In this document: positions 29,794 through 38,946 of the stretch, one piece after another
Position numbering within the stretch: the first letter of the stretch is position 1
How the letters are laid out: each line of letters starts with the position of its first letter
Program-made: the position numbers and the translations under genes
Source: Methylobacterium sp. DB0501
GTDB lineage: Bacteria; Pseudomonadota; Alphaproteobacteria; Rhizobiales; Beijerinckiaceae
DNA length: 64,000 nucleotides
NCBI RefSeq assembly: GCF_011043735.1
Contig: NZ_JAAKGV010000010.1
Coordinates: 1-64,000, forward strand
Direction of reading: 5' to 3'
The notes under the pieces: generated by a model
Told to the model about the DNA's origin: nothing
Seen by the model: the letters and a program-made list of their open reading frames with translations, nothing else
Database searches by the model: none

Positions 29794-31221
29794 ATGTCCG
29801 GATCAGACCCCATTCACGTCGTCGGCGGCGGCCTCGCCGGTTCCGAAGCGGCCTGGCAGATCGCCGAGGCCGGCCTGCCCGTGGTGCTGCACGAGATGCG
29901 GCCCCTGCGCGGGACCGAGGCGCACCAGACGCAGGACCTCGCCGAACTCGTCTGCTCGAACTCGTTCCGCTCCGACGATGCGGAGCAGAACGCCGTCGGG
30001 CTGCTGCACCAGGAGATGCGCCGCCTCGGCTCGCTCATCATGCGCTGCGGCGACGGCAACCAGGTGCCGGCCGGCGGCGCCCTCGCCGTCGACCGCGAAG
30101 GGTTCGCCCGAGCGGTCACGGCGGCGCTCGAAGTCCATCCGAACGTCGCCATCGTCCGCGAGGAGATCGACGGCCTGCCGCCGGCCTCCTGGGACAGCGT
30201 GATCCTGGCGACCGGCCCGCTCACCGCGCCCGGCCTCGCCGAGGGTATCCGCGGTCTCACCGGCGCCGAATCGCTCGCCTTCTTCGACGCCATCGCGCCG
30301 ATCGTGCACCGCGACTCGATCGACATGGGCAAGGCGTGGTTCCAGTCCCGCTACGACAAGGTGGGCCCTGGCGGGACGGGCGCGGACTACATCAACTGCC
30401 CCCTCGACCGCGAGCAATACGCCGCCTTCATCACGGCACTGGTCGAGGGCGAAAAGACCTCGTTTAAGGAATGGGAGGCCTCGACCCCCTATTTCGACGG
30501 CTGCCTGCCGATCGAGGTGATGGCCGAGCGCGGCCCCGAGACCCTGCGCCACGGGCCGATGAAGCCGTTCGGCCTGACCAACCCGCACAACCCGACGGTG
30601 AAGGCCTATGCCATCGTCCAGCTGCGCCAGGACAACGCGCTCGGCACGCTCTACAACATGGTCGGGTTCCAGACGAAGCTGCGCCACGCTGAGCAGGTGC
30701 GGGTCTTCCGCACCATCCCGGGCCTGGAGAACGCGGAGTTCGCCCGCCTCGGCGGCCTGCACCGCAACACCTATCTCGACAGCCCGCGCCTTCTCGACGC
30801 GACCTTGCGCTTGAAGGCCGCGCCGCGCCTGCGCTTCGCCGGCCAGATCACCGGCTGCGAGGGCTACGTCGAGAGCGCCGCGATCGGCCTGATGGCCGGC
30901 CGCTTCGCCGCGGCCGAGCGTCAGGGCCGCACGCTCGAACCACTGCCGGTCACGACGGCGCTCGGAGCCCTCATCGGCCATATTACCGGCGGACACGTCT
31001 CGGCCGAGGATGCCGGCACGCCACGCTCGTTCCAGCCGATGAACGTCAATTTCGGGCTGTTCCCGCCCCTCGACCGGGCGCCCAAGGCCCCCGACGGCAA
31101 GCGCCTGCGCGGCGCCGAGAAGGCACAGGCGAAGAAGCGGGCGATGACCGACCGGGCTCGGGCGGATCTCGGGACGTGGCTCGGCGAGGAGCCGGCGCCG
31201 CTGCCGGCGGCGGCGGAGTAG
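29794..31221 (+). CDS. trmFO: Methylenetetrahydrofolate-tRNA-(uracil-5-)-methyltransferase
   Basis: 475 residues from ATG 29794 (a GTG at 29770 is an alternative). The FAD-binding N-terminus reads [18 protein letters not shown], followed by the family marks [16 protein letters not shown] and LHQEMR. The C-terminal FAD/NADH part contains [20 protein letters not shown] and the closing [11 protein letters not shown]. It makes 5-methyluridine at tRNA position 54 using methylene-THF. No operon partner is obvious; a palindromic repeat follows it. Confidence 0.96.
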   Translation: MSGSDPIHVVGGGLAGSEAAWQIAEAGLPVVLHEMRPLRGTEAHQTQDLAELVCSNSFRSDDAEQNAVGLLHQEMRRLGSLIMRCGDGNQVPAGGALAVDREGFARAVTAALEVHPNVAIVREEIDGLPPASWDSVILATGPLTAPGLAEGIRGLTGAESLAFFDAIAPIVHRDSIDMGKAWFQSRYDKVGPGGTGADYINCPLDREQYAAFITALVEGEKTSFKEWEASTPYFDGCLPIEVMAERGPETLRHGPMKPFGLTNPHNPTVKAYAIVQLRQDNALGTLYNMVGFQTKLRHAEQVRVFRTIPGLENAEFARLGGLHRNTYLDSPRLLDATLRLKAAPRLRFAGQITGCEGYVESAAIGLMAGRFAAAERQGRTLEPLPVTTALGALIGHITGGHVSAEDAGTPRSFQPMNVNFGLFPPLDRAPKAPDGKRLRGAEKAQAKKRAMTDRARADLGTWLGEEPAPLPAAAE

Positions 31222-31264
31222 CGTCGGGCGGCTCCGCCAGGGGGCAGGTGCCCCTCATACCCTC

Positions 31265-31410
31265 CGTGTCGTCCCGGGGTTCGACGAAGTCGCGAACCCG
31301 GGATCCATAACCGCCGACGGTGCAGGACGAGGCCAGCGGCGTTCCGCTTCGCCCTTCGAGGCCGGCGTTGACGGATCCCGGTTTCCGCTGCGCGGCACCG
31401 GGATGGCGTT
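31265..31410. repeat. Nested palindromic intergenic repeat, copy B
   Basis: Same arms as copy A: GTCGTCCCGGGG at the left, CGAACCCGGGATCCAT, then the right arm GGATCCCGG and CACCGGGATGG, the right end being more diverged. It lies between the converging trmFO and squalene-synthase-like genes. Confidence 0.8.
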
Positions 31411-31436
31411 GGAGGGTTCTGAAAGGAAGTGGAGAA

Positions 31437-32303
31437 CTACTTGACCGACCGCGCCGCCCGCCACAGCCGCCAGATCCGGCGCCAGTTCGGCACGTCGATC
31501 ACGCTCGCCAGCGGCTCGTAGCCCGACCGCTCCATCTGCGCGAGATAGGCTTCGACCAGGGCGACCGGCAGGAAGGCGGGGGCGGCCACGCTGGCGATGC
31601 TCGCCCGCTCGGCCGCGTAGGCGGCCAGATGACGCCGCACGAGCGCCCGCATGTCGGCGCAGGCGCCGCGCAGCCCCGGACCACCGCGCCCGGCCACGAT
31701 GTCCTCGCGGGTGACGCCGTGGGCCGCGAGCACGTCCGCCGGCAGGTAGACCTGGCCGCTGCGCGCGTGCCACGGCAGAGCGCGCAGCAGGCCGGTCACC
31801 GCGTAGGCGACGCCGGCATGGCCCGCGGCGGCGGCCCCCCCGGGCTCCGAGCCGTTTGCCAGGATCAGGCTGCCGAGGCGGATCAGGCAGGAGGCGGTCT
31901 CGCCGCAATAGCCCTCCAGGTCGCGGGTCGAGGGCATCGGGTCGTCGTAGAGATCGAAGACCCGGGCGTCGATCAGGTCGACGAGGGGCTGGCGCGGCAG
32001 GCGCGCCCTCACCAGCGTGTCGTCGAGGGCGGCGGCCACGGGATGGGCGCGGACGTCGCCCCGCGCCTCGCCCTGGAGCGCGTCGCGCCACCATTGCAGG
32101 CGGAGTTCCCCCGGCATCGGGCTCGACACGGCCTCGCGCACCCGCGCCACCTCCAGGCTGAAGGCGGCGAGCGCGTGGAAATGCGGACGCTTGTCGGCCG
32201 GGGCGTAGAGGCTGGCATACCAGCGGTCGGGGTCGCCGGCCCGCACCAGGTCTTCGCAATGCGCGTAGGCCCAGGCCGGGTCCCGCGTCTCGGCCTCGCT
32301 CAT
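31437..32303 (-). CDS. Squalene/phytoene-synthase-like protein, NDUFAF6 type
   Basis: 288 residues. The all-helical synthase fold is visible, but the first metal-binding motif is altered: the family DxxxD position reads in FSLEVARVREAV, followed by GELRLQWWRDAL, which is the NDUFAF6 (complex I assembly factor) pattern rather than that of terpene synthases. The second region, DLYDDPMPSTRDLEGYCGETAS, keeps Asp residues. It is the last gene of yajC-secD-secF-NDUFAF3-like on the minus strand. A role in respiratory complex assembly is inferred; a prenyl-condensing role is the alternative. Confidence 0.8.
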   Translation of the reverse strand: MSEAETRDPAWAYAHCEDLVRAGDPDRWYASLYAPADKRPHFHALAAFSLEVARVREAVSSPMPGELRLQWWRDALQGEARGDVRAHPVAAALDDTLVRARLPRQPLVDLIDARVFDLYDDPMPSTRDLEGYCGETASCLIRLGSLILANGSEPGGAAAAGHAGVAYAVTGLLRALPWHARSGQVYLPADVLAAHGVTREDIVAGRGGPGLRGACADMRALVRRHLAAYAAERASIASVAAPAFLPVALVEAYLAQMERSGYEPLASVIDVPNWRRIWRLWRAARSVK

Positions 32304-32320
32304 CGGCTGCTCACGCTCGC

Positions 32321-32719
32321 TTACGGCACCGCGACCAGGGCGGCGGCGACCTTGCGGTTCTCGGCCATCAGGATGTTGTAGGTGCGCGCCGCCGCGCCGG
32401 TCTGCATCACGTCGAGGCCGATGCCGGCGGCCTTGAGGTGATGACGCAAGGCGTCGGGCACGAACACGATGTCGGCCCCGGTGCCCAGCAGCAGCAGGTC
32501 GACGGCAGACGCTTCGGCGAGGAGCGGGCTCAAGGTCTCCGGCGTGATGCCGTCCGGGGCGGTCACGTCCCAGGCCCTGACGCCGGACGGCAGCACCAGG
32601 ATCGAGCCCCGATGCGACATCTCGGCGAAGCGGAAACCGCCGCCGCCATAGGCGTCGATCGGGTACCGGCCCGGGACGAAGCCGTCGTGCAGTCGCCCCG
32701 ATGGATGCTCCCCCGCCAC
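32321..32719 (-). CDS. Mth938-domain protein (NDUFAF3 homologue)
   Basis: 132 residues from a GTG at 32719 that shares its first base with the last base of the secF stop (TAGTG), implying translational coupling. The Mth938/DUF498 fold is evident: PIDAYGGGGFRF, GSILVLPSG, LLLGTGADIVFVP, and TYNILMAENRKVAAALV at the end. Human NDUFAF3 of the same family assists assembly of respiratory complex I. The position downstream of secD-secF and 17 bp before an NDUFAF6-type gene strongly suggests an operon linking membrane insertion with complex assembly. Confidence 0.85.
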   Translation of the reverse strand: MAGEHPSGRLHDGFVPGRYPIDAYGGGGFRFAEMSHRGSILVLPSGVRAWDVTAPDGITPETLSPLLAEASAVDLLLLGTGADIVFVPDALRHHLKAAGIGLDVMQTGAAARTYNILMAENRKVAAALVAVP

Positions 32720-33666
32720 TACTCGGCCGCCTGCGGCAGGGCCGAGGGGTCGCGTACCTGCGTCCGGGTGCCGCCGGCCTGCAGGCCGATATAGATCAGG
32801 AACGGGGTCGAGACGAAGATCGCCGAATAGGTGCAGATCACCACGCCGGCGAGCATCACCACCGAGAAGCCCTTGATCGCCTCGCCGCCGAACAGCACCA
32901 GGGCGAGCAGCGACAGGGCGGTCGACATCGCGGTCATCACGGTGCGCGACATGGTCGAGTTGATCGACAGGTTGAGCAGCTGCTCGGTCGGCATGGTCTT
33001 GTAGCGCCGCATCAGCTCGCGGGTACGGTCGAACACCACCACGGTCTCGTTCAGCGAGTAGCCGACGATGGTCAGGATCGCCGCGATCGAGGTCATGTTG
33101 AACTCGATCCGGGTGATCACGAACAGCCCGACCGTGATGACGATGTCGTGCAGGGTGCCGACGATCGCGCCGAGCGCCAGCTCGCGCTCGAACCGGAACC
33201 ACAGGTAGAGCAGCACCGCCACGACCGACAGCACGACGCCGATCGTGCCCGACTGGACCAATTCACCGGAGACGCGCGGACCGACGGTCTCGACGCGGTC
33301 GAAGGCGTAATCCTTGTCGAAAGCGGCGTGCGCCTTCTGCATCACCAGGGTCTGCCCGGTCTCGCCGCCGGCCTGGAGCGGGAAGCGGACCGAGATCGAG
33401 CCCTGGCCGAGTTCCTGCACCTCGGTCTCGCCGAAGCCGAAATCGTTGGCGGTGTGGCGCACCGCGCCGACATCGGAGGTGACGCCGGGCTTCGGCCGCA
33501 GCTCGACCAGGGTGCCGCCCTTGAAGTCGATGCCGAAATTCAGCCCGATCTGCAGGAACAGCACCACCGTGGCGACCGAGATGAAGGCCGAGAGCGGGAA
33601 GCTGAAGCGCCGCAGGCGCATGAAGTCGAAGTGGGATTCGTCGGGCCAGAGGCGAAGGAGGCGCAT
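32719..33666 (-). CDS. secF: Protein translocase subunit SecF
   Basis: 315 residues. SecF marks are FGIDFKGGTLVEL near residue 50, six membrane segments, and the conserved VVFDRTRELMRRY with GYSLNETVVVF in the centre. With SecD it uses the proton gradient to complete export through SecYEG. Located 97 bp after secD; the gap contains a 9-bp hairpin and a tandem duplication. Confidence 0.96.
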   Translation of the reverse strand: MRLLRLWPDESHFDFMRLRRFSFPLSAFISVATVVLFLQIGLNFGIDFKGGTLVELRPKPGVTSDVGAVRHTANDFGFGETEVQELGQGSISVRFPLQAGGETGQTLVMQKAHAAFDKDYAFDRVETVGPRVSGELVQSGTIGVVLSVVAVLLYLWFRFERELALGAIVGTLHDIVITVGLFVITRIEFNMTSIAAILTIVGYSLNETVVVFDRTRELMRRYKTMPTEQLLNLSINSTMSRTVMTAMSTALSLLALVLFGGEAIKGFSVVMLAGVVICTYSAIFVSTPFLIYIGLQAGGTRTQVRDPSALPQAAE

Positions 33667-33714
33667 CGTCGGTCTCGGAAGGGTGTGTCGGCGCGCCCGC
33701 TCGGAGCGCAGCTC

Positions 33715-33778
33715 CGGGCGGCCGCGAGGGCCGCCCGTCGAAGGCGATCAGATCGGCAGGGTATCAGATCGGCAGGGT
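33715..33778. repeat. secD-secF junction hairpin and 16-bp tandem duplication
   Basis: A perfect 9-bp stem (33715-33723 with 33729-33737) is followed by two perfect tandem copies of a 16-bp unit (33747-33762 and 33763-33778). The second copy contains the secD stop codon (33764-33766). Confidence 0.85.
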
Positions 33779-35371
33779 CTTGGGCCGCAGGCGCTGGTAC
33801 CACAGGGCGATCATCATCCGGGTCAGGGTCACGGCGGTGATGACCGTGGTCATGATGCCGAGGATGAAGACGACCGCGAAGCCGCGCACCGGTCCCGAGC
33901 CCATGAAGAACAGGATCACCGCGGCGATCGCCATGGTGGAGTTGGAATCCACGATGGTCGCGAAGGCCCGGTCGAAGCCCGCTTGCAGCGCCGAGGGGAT
34001 CGAGCGCCCGGCCCGTACCTCTTCCCGCACGCGCTCGTAGATCAGCACGTTGGAATCGACCGCGGTACCGATGGTGAGCACGATGCCGGCGATGCCCGGC
34101 AGCGTCATCGTGGCCTCCAGCACCGACATCAGGCCGAGGATCAGGCCGACATGGACCAGCAGCGCGATGTTGGCGAAGAGGCCGAACACGCCGTAGGCCG
34201 CGAACATCAGCACGACGACGAGGATCGTCGCCACGATGGTGGCGTGCTTGCCGGCCTCGATCGAGTCGCGGCCGAGGCCCGGGCCGACGGTCCGGCGCTC
34301 GATCACGGTCAGCTTGGCCGGCAGGGCGCCGGCGCGCAGCAGGATCGACAGGTCGTTGGCCTGCTGCACCGTGAACCGGCCGGAGATCTGGCCCTGGCCG
34401 CCGGTGATCGGCTGCAGGATGCGGGGCGCCGACACGACCTCGTTGTCGAGGACGATCGCCATGGCGCGGCCGACATTCTCGCTCGTCGCCTGGCCGAAGC
34501 GCTGGGCGCCGCGCAGGTTGAACTTGAAGTTGACGATCGGCTCGTTCGACTTCTGGTCGAAGCCCGGCTGGGCGTCGGTCAGGTCGGCGCCGTCGGCCAT
34601 CACCCGGCGCTCCACCGGCACCTTCTGGCCGTTGGCGTCCTTCGACGGCAGCATGTCGACGTCGCCGGCCGGGCTGTCGGCGAGCAGGCGGAACTCGAGC
34701 TTCGCGGTCTTGCCGAGCTGCTCCTCCAGGCGGGCCGGATCCTGGAGGCCCGGCACCTGGACCAGGATGCGGTCGGCGCCCTGCTGCTGGATCGACGGCT
34801 CGGTGGTGCCGCCGAGATCGACGCGGCGGCGCACCACCTCGATGGCCTGCTGCACCGCCCGGCGCACCCGGGCGTTGAAGCCCGCATCGGTGAAGGTGAG
34901 CTGGATCAGGCCGTTGGGCTCCTCGCGCACGTCGAGGGTGCGGGCCCCGGTCTGGCCGAGGGTGGCGTCGGTGACGGGCTGCGACAGCGCCTGCAGCTTC
35001 GGCAGCGCCTTGGCGCGGGCGGCGGCATCGCCGATCCGCAGCTGCACGCCGCGCGGCAGCAGCTGGATGCCGCCATCGGCCTGCACGCCGGCCTCGCGCA
35101 GGGCCTGGCGCACGTCGTCGCGCAACCCTTGCGCCATGGTGCGGGCGAGGTCGTTGCGGTCGACCTCCAGCACGATCTGCGAGCCGCCCTGGAGGTCGAG
35201 GCCGAGCACGATGGCACGGGTCGGCACGATCCAGGTCGGGAACCAGGACGGCAGCGAGGCGATGAAGTCCTTGCGCTGCTGGGCCGAGAAGAAGCTCGGC
35301 ACGGCGAGCGTCAGGCCGATGAGGATCACGGCGAGCGTCGCGACGGCCTTCGTGGTGGAAATACGGAGCAT
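33764..35371 (-). CDS. secD: Protein translocase subunit SecD
   Basis: 535 residues. The first membrane segment is followed by the GLDLQGGSQIVLEVD motif; the large periplasmic P1 region contains VVRRRVDLGGTTEPSI and RILVQVPGLQDPARLEEQLG; the C-terminal membrane part has GIVLTIGTAVDSNVLIYERVREE and ALQAGFDRAFATI. These are standard SecD features. SecD works with SecF and YajC on the periplasmic side of the translocon. It is 87 bp downstream of yajC. Confidence 0.97.
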   Translation of the reverse strand: MLRISTTKAVATLAVILIGLTLAVPSFFSAQQRKDFIASLPSWFPTWIVPTRAIVLGLDLQGGSQIVLEVDRNDLARTMAQGLRDDVRQALREAGVQADGGIQLLPRGVQLRIGDAAARAKALPKLQALSQPVTDATLGQTGARTLDVREEPNGLIQLTFTDAGFNARVRRAVQQAIEVVRRRVDLGGTTEPSIQQQGADRILVQVPGLQDPARLEEQLGKTAKLEFRLLADSPAGDVDMLPSKDANGQKVPVERRVMADGADLTDAQPGFDQKSNEPIVNFKFNLRGAQRFGQATSENVGRAMAIVLDNEVVSAPRILQPITGGQGQISGRFTVQQANDLSILLRAGALPAKLTVIERRTVGPGLGRDSIEAGKHATIVATILVVVLMFAAYGVFGLFANIALLVHVGLILGLMSVLEATMTLPGIAGIVLTIGTAVDSNVLIYERVREEVRAGRSIPSALQAGFDRAFATIVDSNSTMAIAAVILFFMGSGPVRGFAVVFILGIMTTVITAVTLTRMMIALWYQRLRPKTLPI

Positions 35372-35458
35372 CCGCGGCGTCCCAACCGGTCTCGAATTGT
35401 GTGTCAGATAGGGCGGCCCGGATGTGTCGTCCGGGCCTCACCCTGCGTCAAGCTCGGC

Positions 35459-35788
35459 TCAGGCGGCCTTGACCGGCTCGCCCTTGGCCCGGACCTCGGC
35501 GATCATGGTGCGCACGACCTTGACCTGGACGTTGGGGGCGATCTCGACCTCGATTTCCGGGGCCTCGGTCACCTTGGCGACCCGGCCGACGATGCCGCCG
35601 GTGGTCACCACCGTGTCGCCGCGGCGCACGTTCTTGACCATGTCCTGATGCTCCTTGGCACGGCGCTGCTGCGGGCGCAGGATCAGGAAGTACATGATCA
35701 CGAAGATCAGGATGAAGGGGACGACCTGCACGAGGATGTCCGTGCCGCCGGTCGCCCCGGCTCCCTGCGCGAAGGCGGGCGTGATCAC
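35459..35788 (-). CDS. yajC: Preprotein translocase subunit YajC
   Basis: 109 residues from GTG 35788, preceded by GGGAG nine bases upstream; longer in-frame starts give residues unlike the family. A single membrane segment (residues ~17-37) runs into YFLILRPQQRRAKEHQ, the YajC hallmark, followed by NVRRGDTVVTTGGIVGRV. First gene of yajC-secD-secF on the minus strand. Confidence 0.94.
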   Translation of the reverse strand: MITPAFAQGAGATGGTDILVQVVPFILIFVIMYFLILRPQQRRAKEHQDMVKNVRRGDTVVTTGGIVGRVAKVTEAPEIEVEIAPNVQVKVVRTMIAEVRAKGEPVKAA

Positions 35789-36000
35789 TCTCGAGGTCTC
35801 CCGAAACAAGACGAAAACGGGCCGGGCGGGTCCCCGCCGGCCTTGCAAAAGCGCGCGGACTATAGCCACGGACGACTCGAAAGCAACGGCGGGGAATGGC
35901 CCTCCCCCGCTCGATCCCGGCGGGTTTTCGTCCGCGGGGGCTTGGGATTAAGAGGCGCCACCCGCACGTCCGCCCCTGCGCAGGAGCCCGTTTCCCCGCG

Positions 36001-36882
36001 ATGACCGCCCCGACCCGCCCGAGCCTCGCCGATTCCGACCTCCTCCCGGTGCTGCTGCGCATCGCCGCGGCCCTGGAGCGCAGCGCCCCGCCGGCGATCC
36101 CTTCCCCCGATTTCGCCGCGGCCGATGCCTTCGTGTGGCAGCCCGAGGGGCGTCTGCAGCCGGTGCCGCGGGTCAACCGGGTCGAGATGGATCTTCTGCG
36201 CGGCATCGACCGGATGCGCGACATCCTGTTCGACAACACGGAGCGCTTCGCCCGCGGCCTGCCGGCCAACAACGCGCTGCTGTGGGGCGCCCGCGGCATG
36301 GGCAAGTCGTCGCTGGTCAAGGCCGTGCACGCCGAGATCAACGCCCGCGGGCTCGAGCGGCCGCTGAAGCTCGTCGAGATCCACCGCGAGGACATCGAGG
36401 GCCTGCCCGCCCTGATGGGGTGGCTGCGCCCCGATCCGCACCGCTTCGTGGTGTTCTGCGACGACCTGTCGTTCGATGCCGAGGACACCTCGTACAAGTC
36501 GCTGAAGGCGGCGCTCGACGGCGGCATCGAGGGCCGGCCCGACAACGTGCTGTTCTACGCCACCTCGAACCGCCGCCACCTGCTCGCCCGCGACATGATG
36601 GAGAACGAGCGCTCGACGGCGATCAACCCGGGCGAGGCGGTGGAGGAGAAGGTCTCGCTCTCCGACCGGTTCGGCCTCTGGCTCGGCTTCCACAAGTGCA
36701 GCCAGGACGAGTACCTGGCGATGATCGACGCCTACGTCGCCCGCTACGGCCTCATCGTCGAGCCGGAGCGGCTGCGGGCCGAGGCGCTCGAATGGTCGAC
36801 CACCCGCGGGGCCCGGTCCGGGCGCACGGCGTTCCAGTACATCCAGGATCTGGCCGGGCGCCTGGGGCAGCGGCTGGATTAG
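36001..36882 (+). CDS. DUF815 P-loop ATPase
   Basis: 293 residues from ATG 36001. The AAA-type core has Walker A GARGMGKSSLVKA (residues ~98-110), Walker B RFVVFCDDLSFD and a sensor-like FYATSNRRHLL; all are typical of DUF815. These proteins are widespread in alphaproteobacteria, but their biochemical role is unclear. It is divergent from yajC and converges with the LysM/LytM gene, with a palindromic repeat and a terminator between. In many relatives it sits in the same neighbourhood. Confidence 0.88.
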   Translation: MTAPTRPSLADSDLLPVLLRIAAALERSAPPAIPSPDFAAADAFVWQPEGRLQPVPRVNRVEMDLLRGIDRMRDILFDNTERFARGLPANNALLWGARGMGKSSLVKAVHAEINARGLERPLKLVEIHREDIEGLPALMGWLRPDPHRFVVFCDDLSFDAEDTSYKSLKAALDGGIEGRPDNVLFYATSNRRHLLARDMMENERSTAINPGEAVEEKVSLSDRFGLWLGFHKCSQDEYLAMIDAYVARYGLIVEPERLRAEALEWSTTRGARSGRTAFQYIQDLAGRLGQRLD

Positions 36883-36915
36883 CGCCGTGCGGGTGCCCTC
36901 GACCCTGTCACCCAT

Positions 36916-37062
36916 CGTGTCATCCCGGGGCTCGACGAAGTCGCGAACCCGGGATCCATGATCGCCGACGTTGGAGGATAAAGCGGAATGCTGTCCGCTC
37001 TCTTCGGCATCCTCAGAGATTATGGATCCCGGGCTCCGCTTCGCGGCCCCGGGACGACGATG
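36916..37062. repeat. Nested palindromic intergenic repeat, copy C
   Basis: Left arm GTGTCATCCCGGGGC to CGCGAACCCGGGATCCAT, right arm TATGGATCCCGGGCTCCGC to CGGCCCCGGGACGACG. It lies between the converging DUF815 and LysM/LytM genes. The arms are close to those of copies A and B; the centre is unrelated. Confidence 0.85.
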
Positions 37063-37108
37063 AAGGGTTTCACTGAGCTTGGCGAGAAGGTCGCGTACTT
37101 GCCGACGC

Positions 37109-37139
37109 GAAAAAGGCGGGGCGCTCCCGCGCCCCGCCT
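37109..37139 (-). terminator. Rho-independent terminator of the LysM/LytM gene
   Basis: Read on the minus strand: a 9-bp GC stem (37139-37131 with 37122-37114), 8-nt loop and a TTTTT tract (37113-37109), 24 bp after the LysM/LytM stop. Confidence 0.88.
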
Positions 37140-37162
37140 CCCCTCGTCCGATCTCCCGGGTC

Positions 37163-38779
37163 TCAGTTGCTCGCCAGGTGCGGCATCGGGTCGACCGGGG
37201 TCGCGCCCTTGCGGATCTCGAAGTGCAGCTGCGGCGAGGTGACGTTGCCCGACGCGCCGGACTTGGCGATGGTCTGCCCGCGCTTCACCTTCTCGCCCGG
37301 CCGCACGTCGATCTCGCCGTTATGGGCGTAGGCCGAGACGTAGCCGTTGGCGTGTCGCACCAGGACCAGCTTGCCGTAGCCCTTCACGTCGCTGCCGGCA
37401 TAGGCCACGGTGCCCTCCTCGGCGGCCTTGACCGGCGTGCCCTCGGGCACCGCGATGTTGATGCCCTCGTTGCCGGCCGAGCCGTAGCCGTTGATCACCC
37501 GGCCGCGGGCCGGCCAGCGGAAGCTCGATTGCGGGTCCGGCGCGGGTGCCGCGGGAGCGACGGCCGGAGCGGGCGCCGGCTCGGGCGCCTTCTCGGGCAG
37601 CGCCGCAACCTTCACCGGCTTGATCGGCTCGGGCTTCACCTCCGCGACCTTCTTCACCTCGGGCTTCGGCGCCTCGGCCTGCTTCGGCTCCGGCTTCCTG
37701 GGCTCGGGCTTGGCATGCTCGGCCTTCTTGGGCTCGGGCTTGGCCTCGGCCTTGATCTCGATCTTCCGCGGCTCCGGCTTGACGACCTCGGCGACCTTCT
37801 TCGGCTCGGGCTTCGCCTTCTCGGCGACCTTCGGCTCGGGCTTGCTGTGCTCGGCCTTGGCGTGCTCGGCCCTGGCAGTCTCGGCTTTCTTGGGCTCGGG
37901 CTTCGCTGCGGCTTTCGGCTCGGCCTTTTGGGGCTTGGCCGCGACCGGCTCGTCCCGGTCGTCGTCCTGCTGGCGCGCGGCCACCTTGGCGACGGCCTTC
38001 GGCTCGGGCCGCTGCGGCTTGGCGGCGACCCGCTCCTCCTCCTCGCGCGGCTCGGGCTTGCGCGGCGTGAGCTTGGCGGCGCGCTCGGCCGCGGCGGGCA
38101 CCACCGGCTTCGCCTCGGCTTGGCCGGGGCGGGTATGGGGCTTGCGGGCCGGCTCCGGCTCGGGCTCCCGGCGCGCGGGCTCGGGCCGCGGCGCGACCTC
38201 GGCGACCCGGCGCACCGGCTCCGGGGCGCGGGTCTCGGTCGTCTGAACCCGCGGCGCCGGAGCCGCCGGCACCGCCCGGGCGCTCATCGCCGGCACGCCG
38301 CCGGCATGGTAGACCGGGATTACGACCTGGCGGCCGGGGGTGATCTGCGCGGCGCTCGACAGGCCGTTGGCCTGGAGGATCGCGGCGGCGGGGACGCCGA
38401 ACCGGGTCGACATCTGGTTCAGGCTGTCGTTGGCGCCGACCGTGATGGTGGTGCCGCCCGAGGCCGACCAGCCGGCCGGGCCGCCGGTGACCGGAGCCGC
38501 GGCCGCGACGCGGGGCGTCGCGACCGGCGCGGCCGCCTGGCGTCTCGACAGCGGCGCGGCGGCCAGGGGCGCCGACAGGGGGCGCGACTGGATCGGCGCC
38601 GAGCGGATCGGCGCGGCGACCGCGTCACCCTCCGGCAGGCTGCCGGTGGCGCCCGGCTCCCCGCTCGCGCTCGATGAGAACGGGTTCGAGAACGGGTCGA
38701 GCCGCACCGCATCGGTGCTGCAGGCCGCCGAAGCGCCCCCGATCAGCCCGATGAGGGCGAAGCGCGACAGCGTCCGCAT
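37163..38779 (-). CDS. LysM/LytM (degenerate M23) lipoprotein, NlpD/DipM-like
   Basis: 538 residues from ATG 38779, which opens directly into a lipoprotein signal ending ASAAC; ATG 38806 and 38830 are alternatives. One LysM domain (TITVGANDSLNQMSTRFGVP) lies near residues 110-155. A long Lys/Pro/Glu-rich repeat region (KPEPKK units) follows, then a LytM domain (last 125 residues). In LytM the metal site is broken: the HxGxD motif reads NEGIN, while YAHNGEI and LHFEIR remain. This is the pattern of amidase activators (NlpD, EnvC, DipM), not active endopeptidases. It follows pcm with a 167-bp gap. Confidence 0.88.
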   Translation of the reverse strand: MRTLSRFALIGLIGGASAACSTDAVRLDPFSNPFSSSASGEPGATGSLPEGDAVAAPIRSAPIQSRPLSAPLAAAPLSRRQAAAPVATPRVAAAAPVTGGPAGWSASGGTTITVGANDSLNQMSTRFGVPAAAILQANGLSSAAQITPGRQVVIPVYHAGGVPAMSARAVPAAPAPRVQTTETRAPEPVRRVAEVAPRPEPARREPEPEPARKPHTRPGQAEAKPVVPAAAERAAKLTPRKPEPREEEERVAAKPQRPEPKAVAKVAARQQDDDRDEPVAAKPQKAEPKAAAKPEPKKAETARAEHAKAEHSKPEPKVAEKAKPEPKKVAEVVKPEPRKIEIKAEAKPEPKKAEHAKPEPRKPEPKQAEAPKPEVKKVAEVKPEPIKPVKVAALPEKAPEPAPAPAVAPAAPAPDPQSSFRWPARGRVINGYGSAGNEGINIAVPEGTPVKAAEEGTVAYAGSDVKGYGKLVLVRHANGYVSAYAHNGEIDVRPGEKVKRGQTIAKSGASGNVTSPQLHFEIRKGATPVDPMPHLASN

Positions 38780-38946
38780 CCCCTTGCCTGCCACGCGATC
38801 CCGCATCGACGCACCCGTACATCCACGCAACCCTATGGATCGGATTCAAAGCGGATTCAGGTTAAGCTTCCGTTGCGGGGCGGCGTCGCGGCTTCACCGT
38901 GACGGTCGGATTCGGAGAGTCGGGCGAGCCGGATCGACCGGAGGCG

